Source: Sambucus nigra
Lineage: Eukaryota; Streptophyta; Magnoliopsida; Dipsacales; Adoxaceae
Assembly (NCBI GenBank): GCA_949130495.1
Contig: OX422221.1
Span: 153,307,741-153,371,740, forward strand
Reading direction: 5' to 3'
Length of the DNA stretch: 64,000 nucleotides
Position 1 is the stretch's first letter, and every line of letters begins with the position of its first letter. Below the pieces are notes generated by a model, which was given only the letters and a program-made list of their open reading frames with translations, was not told the DNA's origin and did not search any database. The position numbers and the translations under genes were made by a program. Below, in pieces: positions 36,397-49,223 of this stretch.

Positions 36397-39123
36397 TGTC
36401 ATACCCCGTATTTTTATGACTTTTAATTTTGGGGATTTATTAAATTTAATTAGAGATATTAATTTAATATTAATCTGGAAAATCATTTAAATACTTACTA
36501 GCCTGAAGAGAGTTAGTAACTATTGGAATTGTATTGTAAATTACGTAATGGGTAAAGTAAGAGGTGTAATTGTATTTAGTAAAATTATCACGAGAATCTA
36601 ATTTGATAATTTTGGAAATTTATCGGGACGCGCTTGTGTCGCGTTGGGATTAAATTTGAACTATTAAAAGTGAATAAATTATAAGTCACCCGTATGGTCA
36701 TTTTGAGTGCGCCAATGTGTCCGGAAAGGTCGAGATAGTTAAAATAATGTTCCCGGGGGTTTAGTTTGGGTCTCGAGACGTTTCTATGCCTAATTAACAG
36801 CCCAGGAGGGCGTTTTAGACATTTTATATTTTTGGGCATGAAAACCCACGAAATTCATAAGAGTATATAAGATAATAGGAGTTGTCTTCTAGGGTTAGAA
36901 TAACAAAAAACCTAAGGCGGCCATTGGAAGGGAAGAGGAGAGGCTCTCTAAGGAGTTCAAGGCCAAGAACTAAACCATTTGCATCGCCGTCGCCGCCAAA
37001 CTTTAGATCGCGCAACGAGGATCTCAACCACACAAATCTTGTCCACTAATCTAAACCAAGAATTCCCAGGCAAGTATCGATCTTTCTCTATTTCAGTTAA
37101 TGCTTCAATATATTTGTCTAGGGTTGATTAGTACTAGTTTTTGTGAAAGAAAAACCTAGTTTGGAGACTCAAAATTGCATGATGTATAGGTATAAGACTT
37201 ATTCTGGAATTCAAATTCACATGTAGAGGTTGAACCACGAAATTTCATTAAGTTAGGAGTATAAAATCTGGTAAAAGAATGGGAAGAAACTAAACAAAGA
37301 AAATATTAGGGTTCTTGATATTTTTATGGATTTTACCCCTCTTAATTCGTTATTCATGATGAAAATTCGCATGCCTTACGTAGAATACCACTTATTTGAG
37401 GATATAACACTTGTAGTATAAATTATTGGGAGTTTGGAAGACAAATATATTGGTTTGGATGATTTTGGAAGAAGAAACCCTTAACTGGAAATTCTACAGT
37501 TCGTCATACCTACTTGATCGATCGATCGACCCATGAGCATCAATCGATCGACCCATGAGCATCGATCGATCGAGCACATGCCATCGATCGATCGACCCCT
37601 CCTGGAAAACTCAAATTCCCCTTTTTCAATATTTGGTTCCAGAATAAATGAATATAAATTCTTGGACATTATTGTTAGAATATTTTGGGAGATAAAGAAG
37701 ACCAGTAGGGCTTTATAAAAATGGAACCCTTAACATAAGACGAGATTAATATTTAACAAAGGTGTTTTACACTTAAGAATATGGGAACATGTGTTTAAAG
37801 GGTGAGACTCGTAAGAAAGTTACGTTGTAAAATAAATGAGGACCTACTAAAATTACACTTGGGGAAATAGGAATTCACGAGTGTTATGTAGTAAGTTGAA
37901 ATAATCCCATAAATAAGTAAAACAGACAAACCATTATACGGGATAATCTAGTAATGTCAAATGAAAACAAATATCATAAGCATGTGTCGTGGGCGTACCT
38001 AAATTAAAAATGGGAATAGTAGTATACATATATAACTGTGTTTACGTGTAAAAATCATGCCCGCGCTACTTGCTATCACTGAGGTTACCACGTTGGGACA
38101 GTCTTATCTCGATGGGACCTTTATGGGGGATATTGACTTGTACCCTAGAACATAGGAATCCTTAGTACAGGCTATCAGATCGATAGTCAGACAACCCTAA
38201 GAGACGTGAGGGTATGTGCTGACCTCTTAGTGACTTGGAACTGTGCTTCGCCTCAATTTGTATGTGTTTGGGTTAATACAGTTCGAGAGTGATTCTGAAT
38301 TACTATTTCCCTTAGTACGAGTGATACAGGGACTTGATAGCAGAGTATGACAGCACCAAAAATTTATGTGGGGTGTCGATTGTATATATATATAAACTTG
38401 AAATTCGGGAACTATCTACTGTGACTAAAGGTAGGTAAGTAAGGAATAATTATTTCAACTTGGGTATAAGTGTTTGAAAAATGTGTGAAGCAAAACTGAG
38501 AAACTTTATAATTAAATGAGGCTATGTGAGAACTTTGCTTTTAAAATTAAATCTCTTAACAACTAGAAATTGTCGGCATGAGACCTTGTGAGTAACTTAA
38601 GATAAGCTAAACTGTTCGGATAAATAGTGCGGTAGGTGTGCACCTTAAAAAAGAGGTTGGAATTTCTCAAGAGAGTGCCGCACACTAATATGATTGTTGC
38701 ATTAGCCGGTAGGCATTTTAAATACTTGCTAAACTGAATTTTAAATTTTTTTTACAATTGGTCTCTGACCCGTTTCCTATTGTCTCTTCTCTTGTGTATA
38801 TATGTATATATTACAGGTGCCCAACCACAGGAGTGTCTTTCATAGGATCCTTTGGAAGGAACGTACTGCAGCTTAGGTGGGAGTTGCAGGCCTCTTGATT
38901 AGACGACCTCATTATTGATTCCACTTCTAGTTTTATTTTATCTAGTTGGGCATGTGTCGCCCTTTTCCATTATTCAGCTGGTTTTATTAGATATTGTGGT
39001 TCGTTTATTTCCAGTATTTATACTTTGGGTTTATTACTGTCAGGATGTTTTCCTTTGAAGTTTTGAAGTTGGAATTAATTAGTTGGATGTTTAAATTGCT
39101 TGGATTATATTTTTCCAGTATAG
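36397..39123 (+). repeat. 5' LTR of the plus-strand gypsy element, first part
   Basis: It aligns with 55774-58519 of the 3' LTR. It holds an ATCGATCGATCGA cluster (37513-37601) with an extra unit compared with the 3' LTR. It ends with TATAG (39119-39123), the left target duplication of the inserted array. Confidence 0.93.
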
Positions 39124-40558
39124 TGTAACACCCCGCCCGCCCAGGGAGAGCGAAGGGAGCGCTACTATCGAACAACTAAATCAATTCCATAAATCACAAG
39201 GTATAGAGCATCTAATTCCCACAATAAAACAAGAGAAACAACTAATCTCAAATCTCTTCAATTAAAACAACAAGCCTCTCGAATTAAAACAACTATATAT
39301 CTCGATACTAAAATGAATCTCCAATGCTCTATACATCAAAATAAATAAATACAAGTCTTCTCTCTTGTATTAAAAATCTTCCCAAAAGAATCCTCGTTAA
39401 AAATCAATCTCCATAGCGCCCCAAAATCCGCGCTAACCTGCCACTAAAAGAAAAGATGGGAAACTACACAATACGACAGGAAAGATGCTCAACAAATATG
39501 TTACGATGAATAAAACGTCACAATATGAATACGAATATTCAAATCAAATGCAAATATCAATAGCATTTTATCAATAAATTTCTCAACAACACATTAACCG
39601 GGTCACTAGGCCTCACCCCATCCGCATATGCTTTATCAAGTCATAGCCCTTGGAAGCAGGAATTTTGGCGGGTGCCCAACGTCCGTGCCATATTAAAATC
39701 TCATGAGAACGTGCTCAACAACAACATGAATAATACCACATGAATCAAAATAATTCCAACAATTATTTTTCCAGATTTCAATGAATTTAACAATTCAAAA
39801 TATGAGTTCAATTAAGAAGAAGAATTCAACGGAATAAGCACTCGCGAGATTTAGGAGCATATTGTGTAAAACCCCATACCTTAAACCACCAAAAAGAACC
39901 AACATGAATCATCACATAATTTTATCCTCAAAATCTATTCACACCATCACGTTCTTCTCACGAAAATAATAAAATCTCATTCTAGCCCAAACTCGAGAAA
40001 ACCACAAATAAGCCTTATAATCTAAGGTTGAAATCTTGAATAAGTTTGGGGCTATGGTTTGTATATAAAGGGGGGTAATTTTGGAGAGCTCTTATGGTTG
40101 AAAAGTTTGAGAAAAGTGATTTAAGAAGCAAAGCCACGAAATTGTTGATACATAAAGGATTAAGAGTTTGATGAAGAAAAGAGTTCTAATCAGATACAAA
40201 CACTAAAACATTTATTCCGGGCGATCGAACCATCGGAATTGGATGAAATTTTGTAGAGAATTAGATGAAGACGAGAGAAACAACATCCAAAATTTAAGCT
40301 CAATCAGACCATTCAATATTTTTAAATATTTTTTTTTTGTTATAGAGTTTTATGTTTTGAGGACTCTAAGAGAGTTTTATATTTTGAGGACTCTTCTATA
40401 TAATAAAAATTCAATTAAAACTCCATTTTAATTCCAATTCCGAAACTGTTTGAAATTCTCATCTTCAAAAATAAAATCCAACATATTTTAACAATGAAAA
40501 TAATTTTACCAAAAACTTTATATTTTGAAAATACCCCAAAATTATACGGGTTGTTACA
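39124..40558 (-). repeat. Array LTR copy 1 (1435 bp)
   Basis: This outermost left copy borders the TATAG target duplication. It lacks about 10 bp (a TTCCTCTATA segment) near its right end compared with copies 3, 5, 6 and 7. Confidence 0.93.
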
Positions 40559-40802
40559 CTTCCCCACTAACAATGGAATTTCGCCCTCGAAATTCGCCGA
40601 ATACCTAACTCTCAAAAATCAGGCCAACAATCTCCAAAAATAATCTCGTCACCAAAAAAATAATTTCCTCACATTTAATCTAGATACCTAACGCAAAACG
40701 ATTCTCTAAAAATTTCTATCTCCAAATTTGTGCCACAAAAACGCAACAGACCCAAAACCCAAGACATGAGGGTTGTCGTATACCTAAGCTCTGATACCAT
40801 TC
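40559..40802 (-). other. Array internal domain 1 (244 bp)
   Basis: It holds the purine-tract complement CTTCCCCAC, the hairpin AATTTCGCCCTCGAAATT (40577-40594) and the primer-site complement GCTCTGATACCA (40788-40799). Confidence 0.9.
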
Positions 40803-42235
40803 TGTAACACCCCGCCCTCCCGGGGAGAGCGAAGGGAGCGCTACTATCGAATAACTAAATCAATTCCATAAATCACAAGGTATAGAGCATCTAATTCCCA
40901 CATTAAAACCAGAGAAACAACTAATCTCAAATCTCTTCAATTGAAATAACAAGCCTCTCGAATTAAAACAACTATCTATCTCGATACTAAAATGAATCTC
41001 CAATGATCTATACATCAAAATAAATAAATGCAAGTCTTCTCTCTTGTATTAAAAATCTTTCGAAAAGAATCCTCGTTAAAAATCAATCTCCATAGCGCCC
41101 CAAAATCCGCGCTAACCTGCCACTAAAAGAAAAGATGGGGAAGTACACAATACGACAGGAAAGATGCTCAACAAATATGTTACGATGAATAAAACGTCAC
41201 AATACGAATACGAATATGCAAATCAAATGCAAACCTCAATAGCATTTTATCAATAAATTTCTCAACAACACATTAACCGGCCCACCAGGCCTCACCCCAT
41301 CCGCATATGCTTTATCAAGTCATAGCCCTTGGAAGCAGGAATTTTGGCTGGTGCCCAACGTCCGTGCCATATTAAAATCTCATGACAACGTGCTCAACAA
41401 CAACATGAATAATACCACATGAATAAAAATAATTCCAATAATTATTTTTCTAGATTTAAATGAATTTAACAATTCAAAATACGAGTTCAATTAAGAAGAA
41501 GAATTCAACGGAATAAGCACTCGCGAGATTTTGGAGCATATTGTGTAAAACCCCATACCTTAAACCACCAAAAAGAACCAACATGAATCATCACATAATT
41601 TTAACCTCAAAATATATTCACACCATCACGTTCTTCTCGCGAAAATAATAAAATCTCGTTCTAGCCCAAACTCGAGAAAACCACAAATAAGCCTTCTAAT
41701 CTAAGGTTGAAATCTTGAATAAGTTTGGGGCTATGGTTTGTATATTAAGGGGGGTAATTTTGGAGAGATCTTCTGGTTGAAAAGTTTGAGAAAAAGTGAT
41801 TTAGGAAGCAAAGCCACGAAATTGTTGATACATAAAGGATTAAGAGTTTGATTAAGAAAAGAGTTCTAATCAGATACAAACACTAAAACATTTATTCCGG
41901 ACGATCGGACCGTTGGAATTGGATGAAATTTTGTAGAGAATTAGATGAAGACGAGAGAAACAACATCCAAAATTTCAGCTCAATCAGACCGTTCATTATT
42001 TTTAAATAAGTTTTTTGTTATAGATTTTTATGTTTTGAGGACTCTAAGAGAGTTTTATATTTTGAGTACTCTTCTATATAATAAAAATTCAATTAAAACT
42101 CCATTTTAATTCCAATTCCGAAACCGTTTGAAATTCTCATCTTCAAAAATAAAATCCAACATATTTGAGCAATGAAAATAATTTTACCAAAAACTTTATT
42201 TTCCTCTATATCCCAAAATTACACGGGTTTTTACA
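40803..42235 (-). repeat. Array LTR copy 2 (1433 bp, variant B)
   Basis: It lacks a TTTTGAAAATA-like segment near its right end and has CCCTCCCGG near its left end, both shared with copy 4 in whole or part. Its terminus reads GGGTTTTTACA, one base different from the others. Confidence 0.93.
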
Positions 42236-42477
42236 CTTCCCCACTACAATGGAATTTCTCCCTCGAAATTCGCCGAATACCTAACTCTCAAAAATCAGGC
42301 CAACAATCTCCAAAAATAATCTCGTAACCAAAAAATAATTTCCTCACATTTAATCTAGATACCTAATGCAAAACGATTCTCTAAAAATATATATCTCCAA
42401 ATTTGCGCCACAAAAACGCAACAGACCCAAAACCTAAGACCCGAGGGTTGTCGTATACCTAAGCTTTGATACCATTA
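42236..42477 (-). other. Array internal domain 2 (242 bp)
   Basis: It shares TTTCTCCCTCGAAATT with internal domain 4 instead of TTTCGCCCTCGAAATT. The primer-site complement has one change (GCTTTGATACCA). Confidence 0.9.
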
Positions 42478-43923
42478 TGTAACACCCCGCCCGCCCGGGT
42501 AGAGCGAAGGGAGCGCTACTATCGAATAACTAAATCAATTCCTTAAATCACAAGGTATAGAGCATCTAATTCCCACAATAAAACCAGAGAAACAACTAAT
42601 CTCAAATCTCTTCAATTAAAACAACAAGCCTCTCGAATTAAAACAACTATCTATCTCGATACTAAAATGAATCTCCAATGCTCTATACATCAAAATAAAT
42701 AAATACAAGTCTTCTCTCTTGTATTAAAAATCTTTCCAAAAGAATCCTCGTTAAAAATCAATCTCCATAGCGCCCCAAAATCCGCGCTAACCTGCCACTA
42801 AAAGAAAAGATGGGGAAGTACACAATACGACAGGAAAGATGCTCAACAAATATGTTACGATGAATAAAACGTCACAATATAAATACGAATATTCAAATCA
42901 AATGCAAATCTCAATAGCATTTTATCAATAAATTTCTCAACAACACATTAATCGGGCCACCAGGCCTCACCCCATCCGCATATGCTTTATCAAGTCATAG
43001 CCCTTGGAAGCAGGAATTTTGGCGGGTGCCCAACTTCCGTGCCATATTAAAATCTCATGACAACGTGCTCAATAACCACATGAATAATACCGCATGAATA
43101 AAAATAATTCCAATAATTATTTTTCCAGATTTCAATGAATTTAACAATTCAAAATACGAGTTCAATTAAGAAGAAGAATTCAACAGAATAAGCACTCGCG
43201 AGATTTAGGAGCATATTGTGTAAAACCCCATACCTTAAACCACCAAAAAGAACCAACATGAATCATCACATAATTTTATCCTCAAAATCTATTCACACCA
43301 TCACGTTCTTCTCGCGAAAATATTAAAATCTCGTTCTAGGCCAAACTCGAGAAAACCACAAATAAGCCTTCTAATCTAAGGTTGAAATCTTGAATAAGTT
43401 TGGTGTTATGGTTTGTATATAAAGGGGGGTAATTTTGGACAGCTCTTCTGGTTGAAAAGTTTGAGAAAAAGTGATTTAAGAAGCAAAGCCGTGAAATTGT
43501 TGATACATAAAGGATTAAGAGTTTGATTAAGAAAAGAGTTCTAATCAGATACAAACACTAAAACTTTTATTACAGACGATCGGACCGTTGGAATTGGATG
43601 AAATTTTGTAGAGAATTAGATGAAGACGAGAGAAACAACATCCAAAATTTCAGCTCAATCAGACCGTTCAATATTTTTAAATATTTTTTTTTTGTTATAG
43701 AGTTTTATGTTTTGAGGACTCTAAGAGAGTTTTATATTTTGAGGACTCTTCTATATAATAAAAATTCAATTAAAACTCCATTTTAATTCCAATTCCGAAA
43801 CCGTTTGAAATTCTCATCTTCAAAAGTAAAATCGAACATATTAGAGCAATGAAAATAATTTTACCAAAAACTTTATTTTCCTCTATATTTTGAAAATACC
43901 CCAAAATTAGACGGGTTGTTACA
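42478..43923 (-). repeat. Array LTR copy 3 (1446 bp)
   Basis: Full-length form. It shares CCCGGGTAGAGC near its left end with copy 5. Confidence 0.93.
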
Positions 43924-44167
43924 CTTCCCCACTAACAATGGAATTTCGCCCTCGAAATTCGCCGAATACCTAACTCTCAAAAATCAGGCCAACAATCTCC
44001 AAAAATAATCTCGTCACCAAAAAAATAATTTCCTCACATTTAATCTAGATACCTAACGCAAATCGATTCTCTAAAAATTTCTATCTCCAAATTTGCGCCA
44101 CAAAAACGCAACAGACCCAAAACCCAAGACACGAGGGTTGTCGTATACCTAAGCTCTGATACCATTC
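43924..44167 (-). other. Array internal domain 3 (244 bp)
   Basis: It is close to internal domain 1 and contains the purine tract, the hairpin and an intact primer-site complement. Confidence 0.9.
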
Positions 44168-45600
44168 TGTAACACCCCGCCCTCCCGGGGAGAGCGAAGG
44201 GAGCGCTACTATCGAATAACTAAATCAATTCCGTAAATCACAAGGTATAGAGCATCTAATTCCCACATTAAAACAAGAGAAACAACTAATCTCAAATCTC
44301 TTCAATTGAAATAACAAGCCTCTCGAATTAAAACAACTATCTATCTCGATACTAAAATGAATCTCCAATGCTCTATACATCAAAATAAATAAATACAAGT
44401 CTTCTCTCTTGTATTAAAAATCTTCCCAAAAGAATCCTCGTTAAAAATCAATCTTCATAGCGCCCCAAAATCCGCGCTAACCTGCCACTAAAAGAAAAGA
44501 TGGGGAAGTACACAATACGACAGGAAAGATGCTCAACAAATATGTTACGATGAATAAAACGTCACAATACGAATACGAATATGCAAATCAAATGCAAACC
44601 TCAATAGCATTTTATCAATAAATTTCTCAACAACACATTAACCGGGCCACCAGGCCTCACCCCATCCGCATATGCTTTATCAAGTCATAGCCCTTGGAAG
44701 CAGGAATTTTCGCGGGTGCCCAACGTCCGTGCCATATTAAAATCTCATGACAACGAGCTCAACAACAACATGAATAATACCACATGAATCAAAATAATTC
44801 CAATAATTATTTTTCCAGATTTCAATGAATTTAATAGTTCAAAATACGAGTTCAATTAAGAAGAAGAATTCAACGGAATAAGCACTCGCGAGATTTAGGA
44901 GCATATTGTGTAAAACCCCATACCTTAAACCACCAAAAAGAACCAACATGAATCATCACATAATTTTATCCTCAAAATATATTCACACCATCACGTTCTT
45001 CTCGCGAAAATAATAAAATCTCGTTCTACCCCAAACTCGAGAAAACCACAAATAAGCCTTCTAATCTAAGGTTGAAATCTTGAATAAGTTTGGGGCTATG
45101 GTTTGTATATTAAGGGGGGTAATTTTGGAGAGCTCTTCTGTTTGAAAAGTTTGAGAAAAGTGATTTAGGAAGCAAAGCCACGAAATTGTTGATACATAAA
45201 GGATTAAGAGTTTGATTAAGAAAAGAGTTCTAATCAGATACAAACACTAAAACATTTATTCCGGACGATCGGACCGTTGGAATTGGATGAAATTTTGTAG
45301 AGAATTAGATGAAGACGAGAGAAACAACATCCAAAATTTCAGCTCAATCAGACCGATCAATATTTTTAAATATTTTTTTTTGTTATAGAGTTTTATGTTT
45401 TGAGGATTCTAAGAGAGTTTTATATTTTGAGGACTCTTCTATATAATAAAAATTCAATTAAAACTCCATTTTAATTCCAATTCCGAAACCGTTTGAAATT
45501 CTCGTCTTCAAAAATAAAATCCAACATATTTGAGCAATGAAAATAATTTTACCAAAAACTTTATTTTCCTCTATACCCCAAAATTACACGGGTTGTTACA
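44168..45600 (-). repeat. Array LTR copy 4 (1433 bp, variant B)
   Basis: It has the same 3'-side deletion and the same CAATTGAAATAAC variant as copy 2. Confidence 0.93.
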
Positions 45601-45843
45601 CTTTCCCACTAACAATGGAATTTCTCCCTCGAAATTCGCCGAATACCTAACTCACAAAAATCAGGCCAACAATCTCCAAAAATAATCTCGTCACCAAAAA
45701 ATAATTTCCTCACATTTAATCTAGATACCTAACGCAAAACGATTCTCTAAAAATTTATATCTCCAAATTTGCGCCACAAAAACGCAACAGACCCAAAACC
45801 CAAGACCCGAGGGTTGTCGTATACCTAAGCTCTGATACCATTC
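45601..45843 (-). other. Array internal domain 4 (243 bp)
   Basis: It shares the TTTCTCCCTCG and ACCCGAGGG variants with internal domain 2. The primer-site complement is intact. Confidence 0.9.
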
Positions 45844-47289
45844 TGTAATACCCCGCCCGCCCGGGTAGAGCTAAGGGAGCGCTAGTATCGAATAACTAAA
45901 TCAATTCCATAAATCACAAGGTATAGAGCATCTAATTCCCACAATAAAACAAGAGAAACGACTAATCTCAAATCTCTTCAATTAAAACAACAAGCCTCTC
46001 GAATTAAAACAACTATCTATCTCGATACTAAAATGAATCTCCAATGCTCTATACATCAAAATAAATAAATACAAGTCTTCTCTCTTGTATTAAAAATCTT
46101 TCCAAAAGAATCCTCGTTAAAAATCAATCTCCATAGCGCCCCATAATCCGCGCTAACCTGCCACTAAAAGAAAAGATGGGTAAGTACACAATACGACAGG
46201 AAAGATGCTCAACAAATATGTTTCGATGAATAAAACGTCACAATACAAATACTAATATTCAAATCAAATGCAAATCTCAATAGCATTTTATCAATAAATT
46301 TCTCAACAACACATTAACTGGGCCACCAGGCCTCACCCCATCCGCATATGCTTTATCAAGTCATAGCCCTTGGAAGCAGGAATTTTGGCGGGTGCCCAAC
46401 GTCCGTGCCATATTAAAATCTCATGACAACGTGCTCAACAACAACATGAATAATACCACATGAATCAAAATAATTCCAATAATTATTTTTCCAGATTTCA
46501 ATGAATTTAACAATTCAAAATACGAGTTCAATTAAGAAGAAGAATTCAACGGAATAAGCACTCGCGAGATTTAGGAGCATATTGTGTAAAACCCCATACC
46601 TTAAACCACCAAAAAGAACCAACATGAATCATCACATAATTTTATTCTCAAAATCTATTCACACCATCACGTTCTTCTCGCGAAAATAATAAAATCTCGT
46701 TCTAGCCCAAACTCGAGAAAATCACAAATAAGCCTTCTAATCTAAGGTTGAAATCTTGAATAAGTTTGGGGCTATGGTTTGTATATAAAGGGGGGTAATT
46801 TTGAAGAGCTCTTCTGGTTGAAAAGTTTGAGAAAAAATGATTTAAGAAGCAAAGACACGAAATTGTTGATACATAAAGGATTAAGAGTTTGATTAAGAAA
46901 AGAGTTCTAATCAGAAACAAACACTAAAACATTTATTCTGGACGATTGGACCGTTGGAATTGGATGAAATATTGTAGAGAATTAGATGAAGACGAGAGAA
47001 ACAACATCCAAAATTTCAGCTCAATCAGACCGTTCAATATTTTTAAATATTTTTTTTTTGTTATAGAGTTTTATGTTTTGAGGACTCTAAGAGAGTTTTA
47101 TATTTTGAGGACTCTTCTATATAATAAAAATTCAATTAAAACTCCACTTTAATTCCAATTCCGAAACCGTTTGAAATTCTCATCTTCAAAAATAAAATCG
47201 AACATATTTGAGCAATGAAAATAATTTTACCAAAAACTTTATTTTCCTCTATATTTTGAAAATACCCCAAAATTACACGGGTTGTTACA
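45844..47289 (-). repeat. Array LTR copy 5 (1446 bp)
   Basis: Full-length. The left terminus reads TGTAATACC, and it shares GGGTAGAGC with copy 3. Confidence 0.93.
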
Positions 47290-47533
47290 CTTACCCACTA
47301 ACAATGGAATTTCGCCCTCGAAATTCGCCGAATACCTAACTCTCAAAAATCAGGCCAACAATCTCCAAAAATAATCTCGTCACCAAAAAAATAATTTCCT
47401 CACATTTAATCTAGATACCTAACGCAAAACGATTCTCTAAAAATTTCTATCTCCAAATTTGCGCCACAAAAACGCAACAGACCCGAAACCCAAGACACGA
47501 GGGTTGTCGTATACCTAGGCTCTGATACCATTC
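47290..47533 (-). other. Array internal domain 5 (244 bp)
   Basis: It shares CTTACCCAC at the purine tract and CCTAGGCTCTG next to the primer site with internal domain 6. Confidence 0.9.
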
Positions 47534-48979
47534 TGTAACACCCCGCCCGCCTGGGGAGAGCGAAGGGAGCGCTACTATCGAATAACTAAATCAATTACAT
47601 AAATCACAAGGTATAGAGAATCTAATTCCCACAATAAAACAAGAGAAACAACTAATCTCAAATCTCTTCAATTAAAACAACAAGCCTCTCGAATTAAAAC
47701 AACTATCTATCTCGATACTAAAATGAATCTCCAATGCTCTATACATCAAAATAAATAAATACAAGTCTTCTCTCTTGTATTAAAAATCTTTCCAAAACAA
47801 TCCTCGTTAAAAATCAATCTCCATAGCACCCCAAAATCCGCACTAACCTGTCACTAAAAGAAAAGATGGGGAAGTACACAATACGACAGGTAAGATGCTC
47901 AACAAATATGTTACGATGAATAAAATGTCACAATACAAATACGAATATTCAAATCAAATGCAAATCTCAATAGCATTTTATCAATAAATTTCTCAACAAC
48001 ACATTAACCGGGCCACCAGGCCTCACCCCATCCGCATATGCTTTATCAAGTCATAGCCCTTGGAAGCAGGAATTTTCGCGGGTGCCCAACGTCCGTGCCG
48101 TATTAAAATCTCCTGACAACGTGCTCAACAACAACATGAATAATACCACATGAATCAAAATAATTCCAATAATTATTTTTCCAGATTTCAATGAATTTAA
48201 AAATTAAAAATACGAGTTCAATTAAGAAGAAGAATTCAATGGAATAAGCACTCGCGAGATTTATGAGCATATTGTGTAAAACCCCATACCTTAAACCACC
48301 AAAAAGAACCAACATGAATCATCACATAATTTTATCCTCAGAATCTATTCACACCATCACGTTCTTCTCGCGAAAATAATAAAATCTCGTTCTAGCCCAA
48401 ACTCGAGAAAACCACAAATAAGCCTTCTAATCTAAGGTTGAAATCTTGAATAAGTTTGGGACTATGGTTTGTATATAAAGGGGGGTAATTTTGGAGAGCT
48501 CTTCTGGTTGAAAAGTTTGAGAAAAAGTGACTTAAGAAGCAAAGCCACGAAATTGTTGATACATAAAGGATTATGAGTTTGATTAAGAAAAGAGTTCTAA
48601 TCAAATACAAACACCAAAACATTAATTCCGGACGATCGGAACGTTGGAATTGGATGAAATTTTGCATAGAATTAGATGAAGACGAGAGAAAGCAACATCC
48701 AAAATTTCAGCTCGATCAGACCGTTCAATATTATTAAATATTTTTTTTTGTTATAGAGTTTTATGTTTTGAGGACTCTAAGAGAGTTTTATATTTTGAGG
48801 ACTCTTCTATATAATAAAAATTCAATTAAAACTCCACTTTAATTCCAATTCCGAAACCGTTTGAAATTCTCATCTTCAAAAATAAAATCGAACATATTTG
48901 AGCAATGAAAATAATTTTACCAAAAACTTTATTTTCCTCTATATTTTGAAAATACCCCAAAATTACACGGGTTGTTACA
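47534..48979 (-). repeat. Array LTR copy 6 (1446 bp)
   Basis: It shares GCATAGAATTAG-like, GAAAGCAACATCC and AGCTCGATCAG variants with copy 7 only. Confidence 0.93.
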
Positions 48980-49223
48980 CTTACCCACTAACAATGGAAT
49001 TTCGCCCTCGAAATTCGCCGAATACCTAACTCTCAAAAATCAGGCCAACAATCACTAAAAATAATCTCGTCACCAAAAAAATAATTTCCTCACATTTAAT
49101 CTAGATACCTAACGCAAAACGATTCTCTAAAAATTTCTATCTCCAAATTTGCGCCACAAAAACGCAACAGAGCCAAAACCCAAGACACGAGGGTTGTCGT
49201 ATACCTAGGCTCTGATACCATTC
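48980..49223 (-). other. Array internal domain 6 (244 bp)
   Basis: It is nearly the same as internal domain 5. The purine-tract complement is CTTACCCAC and the primer-site complement is intact. Confidence 0.9.

Noticed and set aside
40243..47152. Recurrent 62-72-codon ORFs in the array LTRs (for example at 40243, 43598, 43336 and 46702)
   Set aside because: They recur only because the LTR is repeated, they exist on both strands over the same DNA, and several copies are broken. There is no domain and no codon signal.
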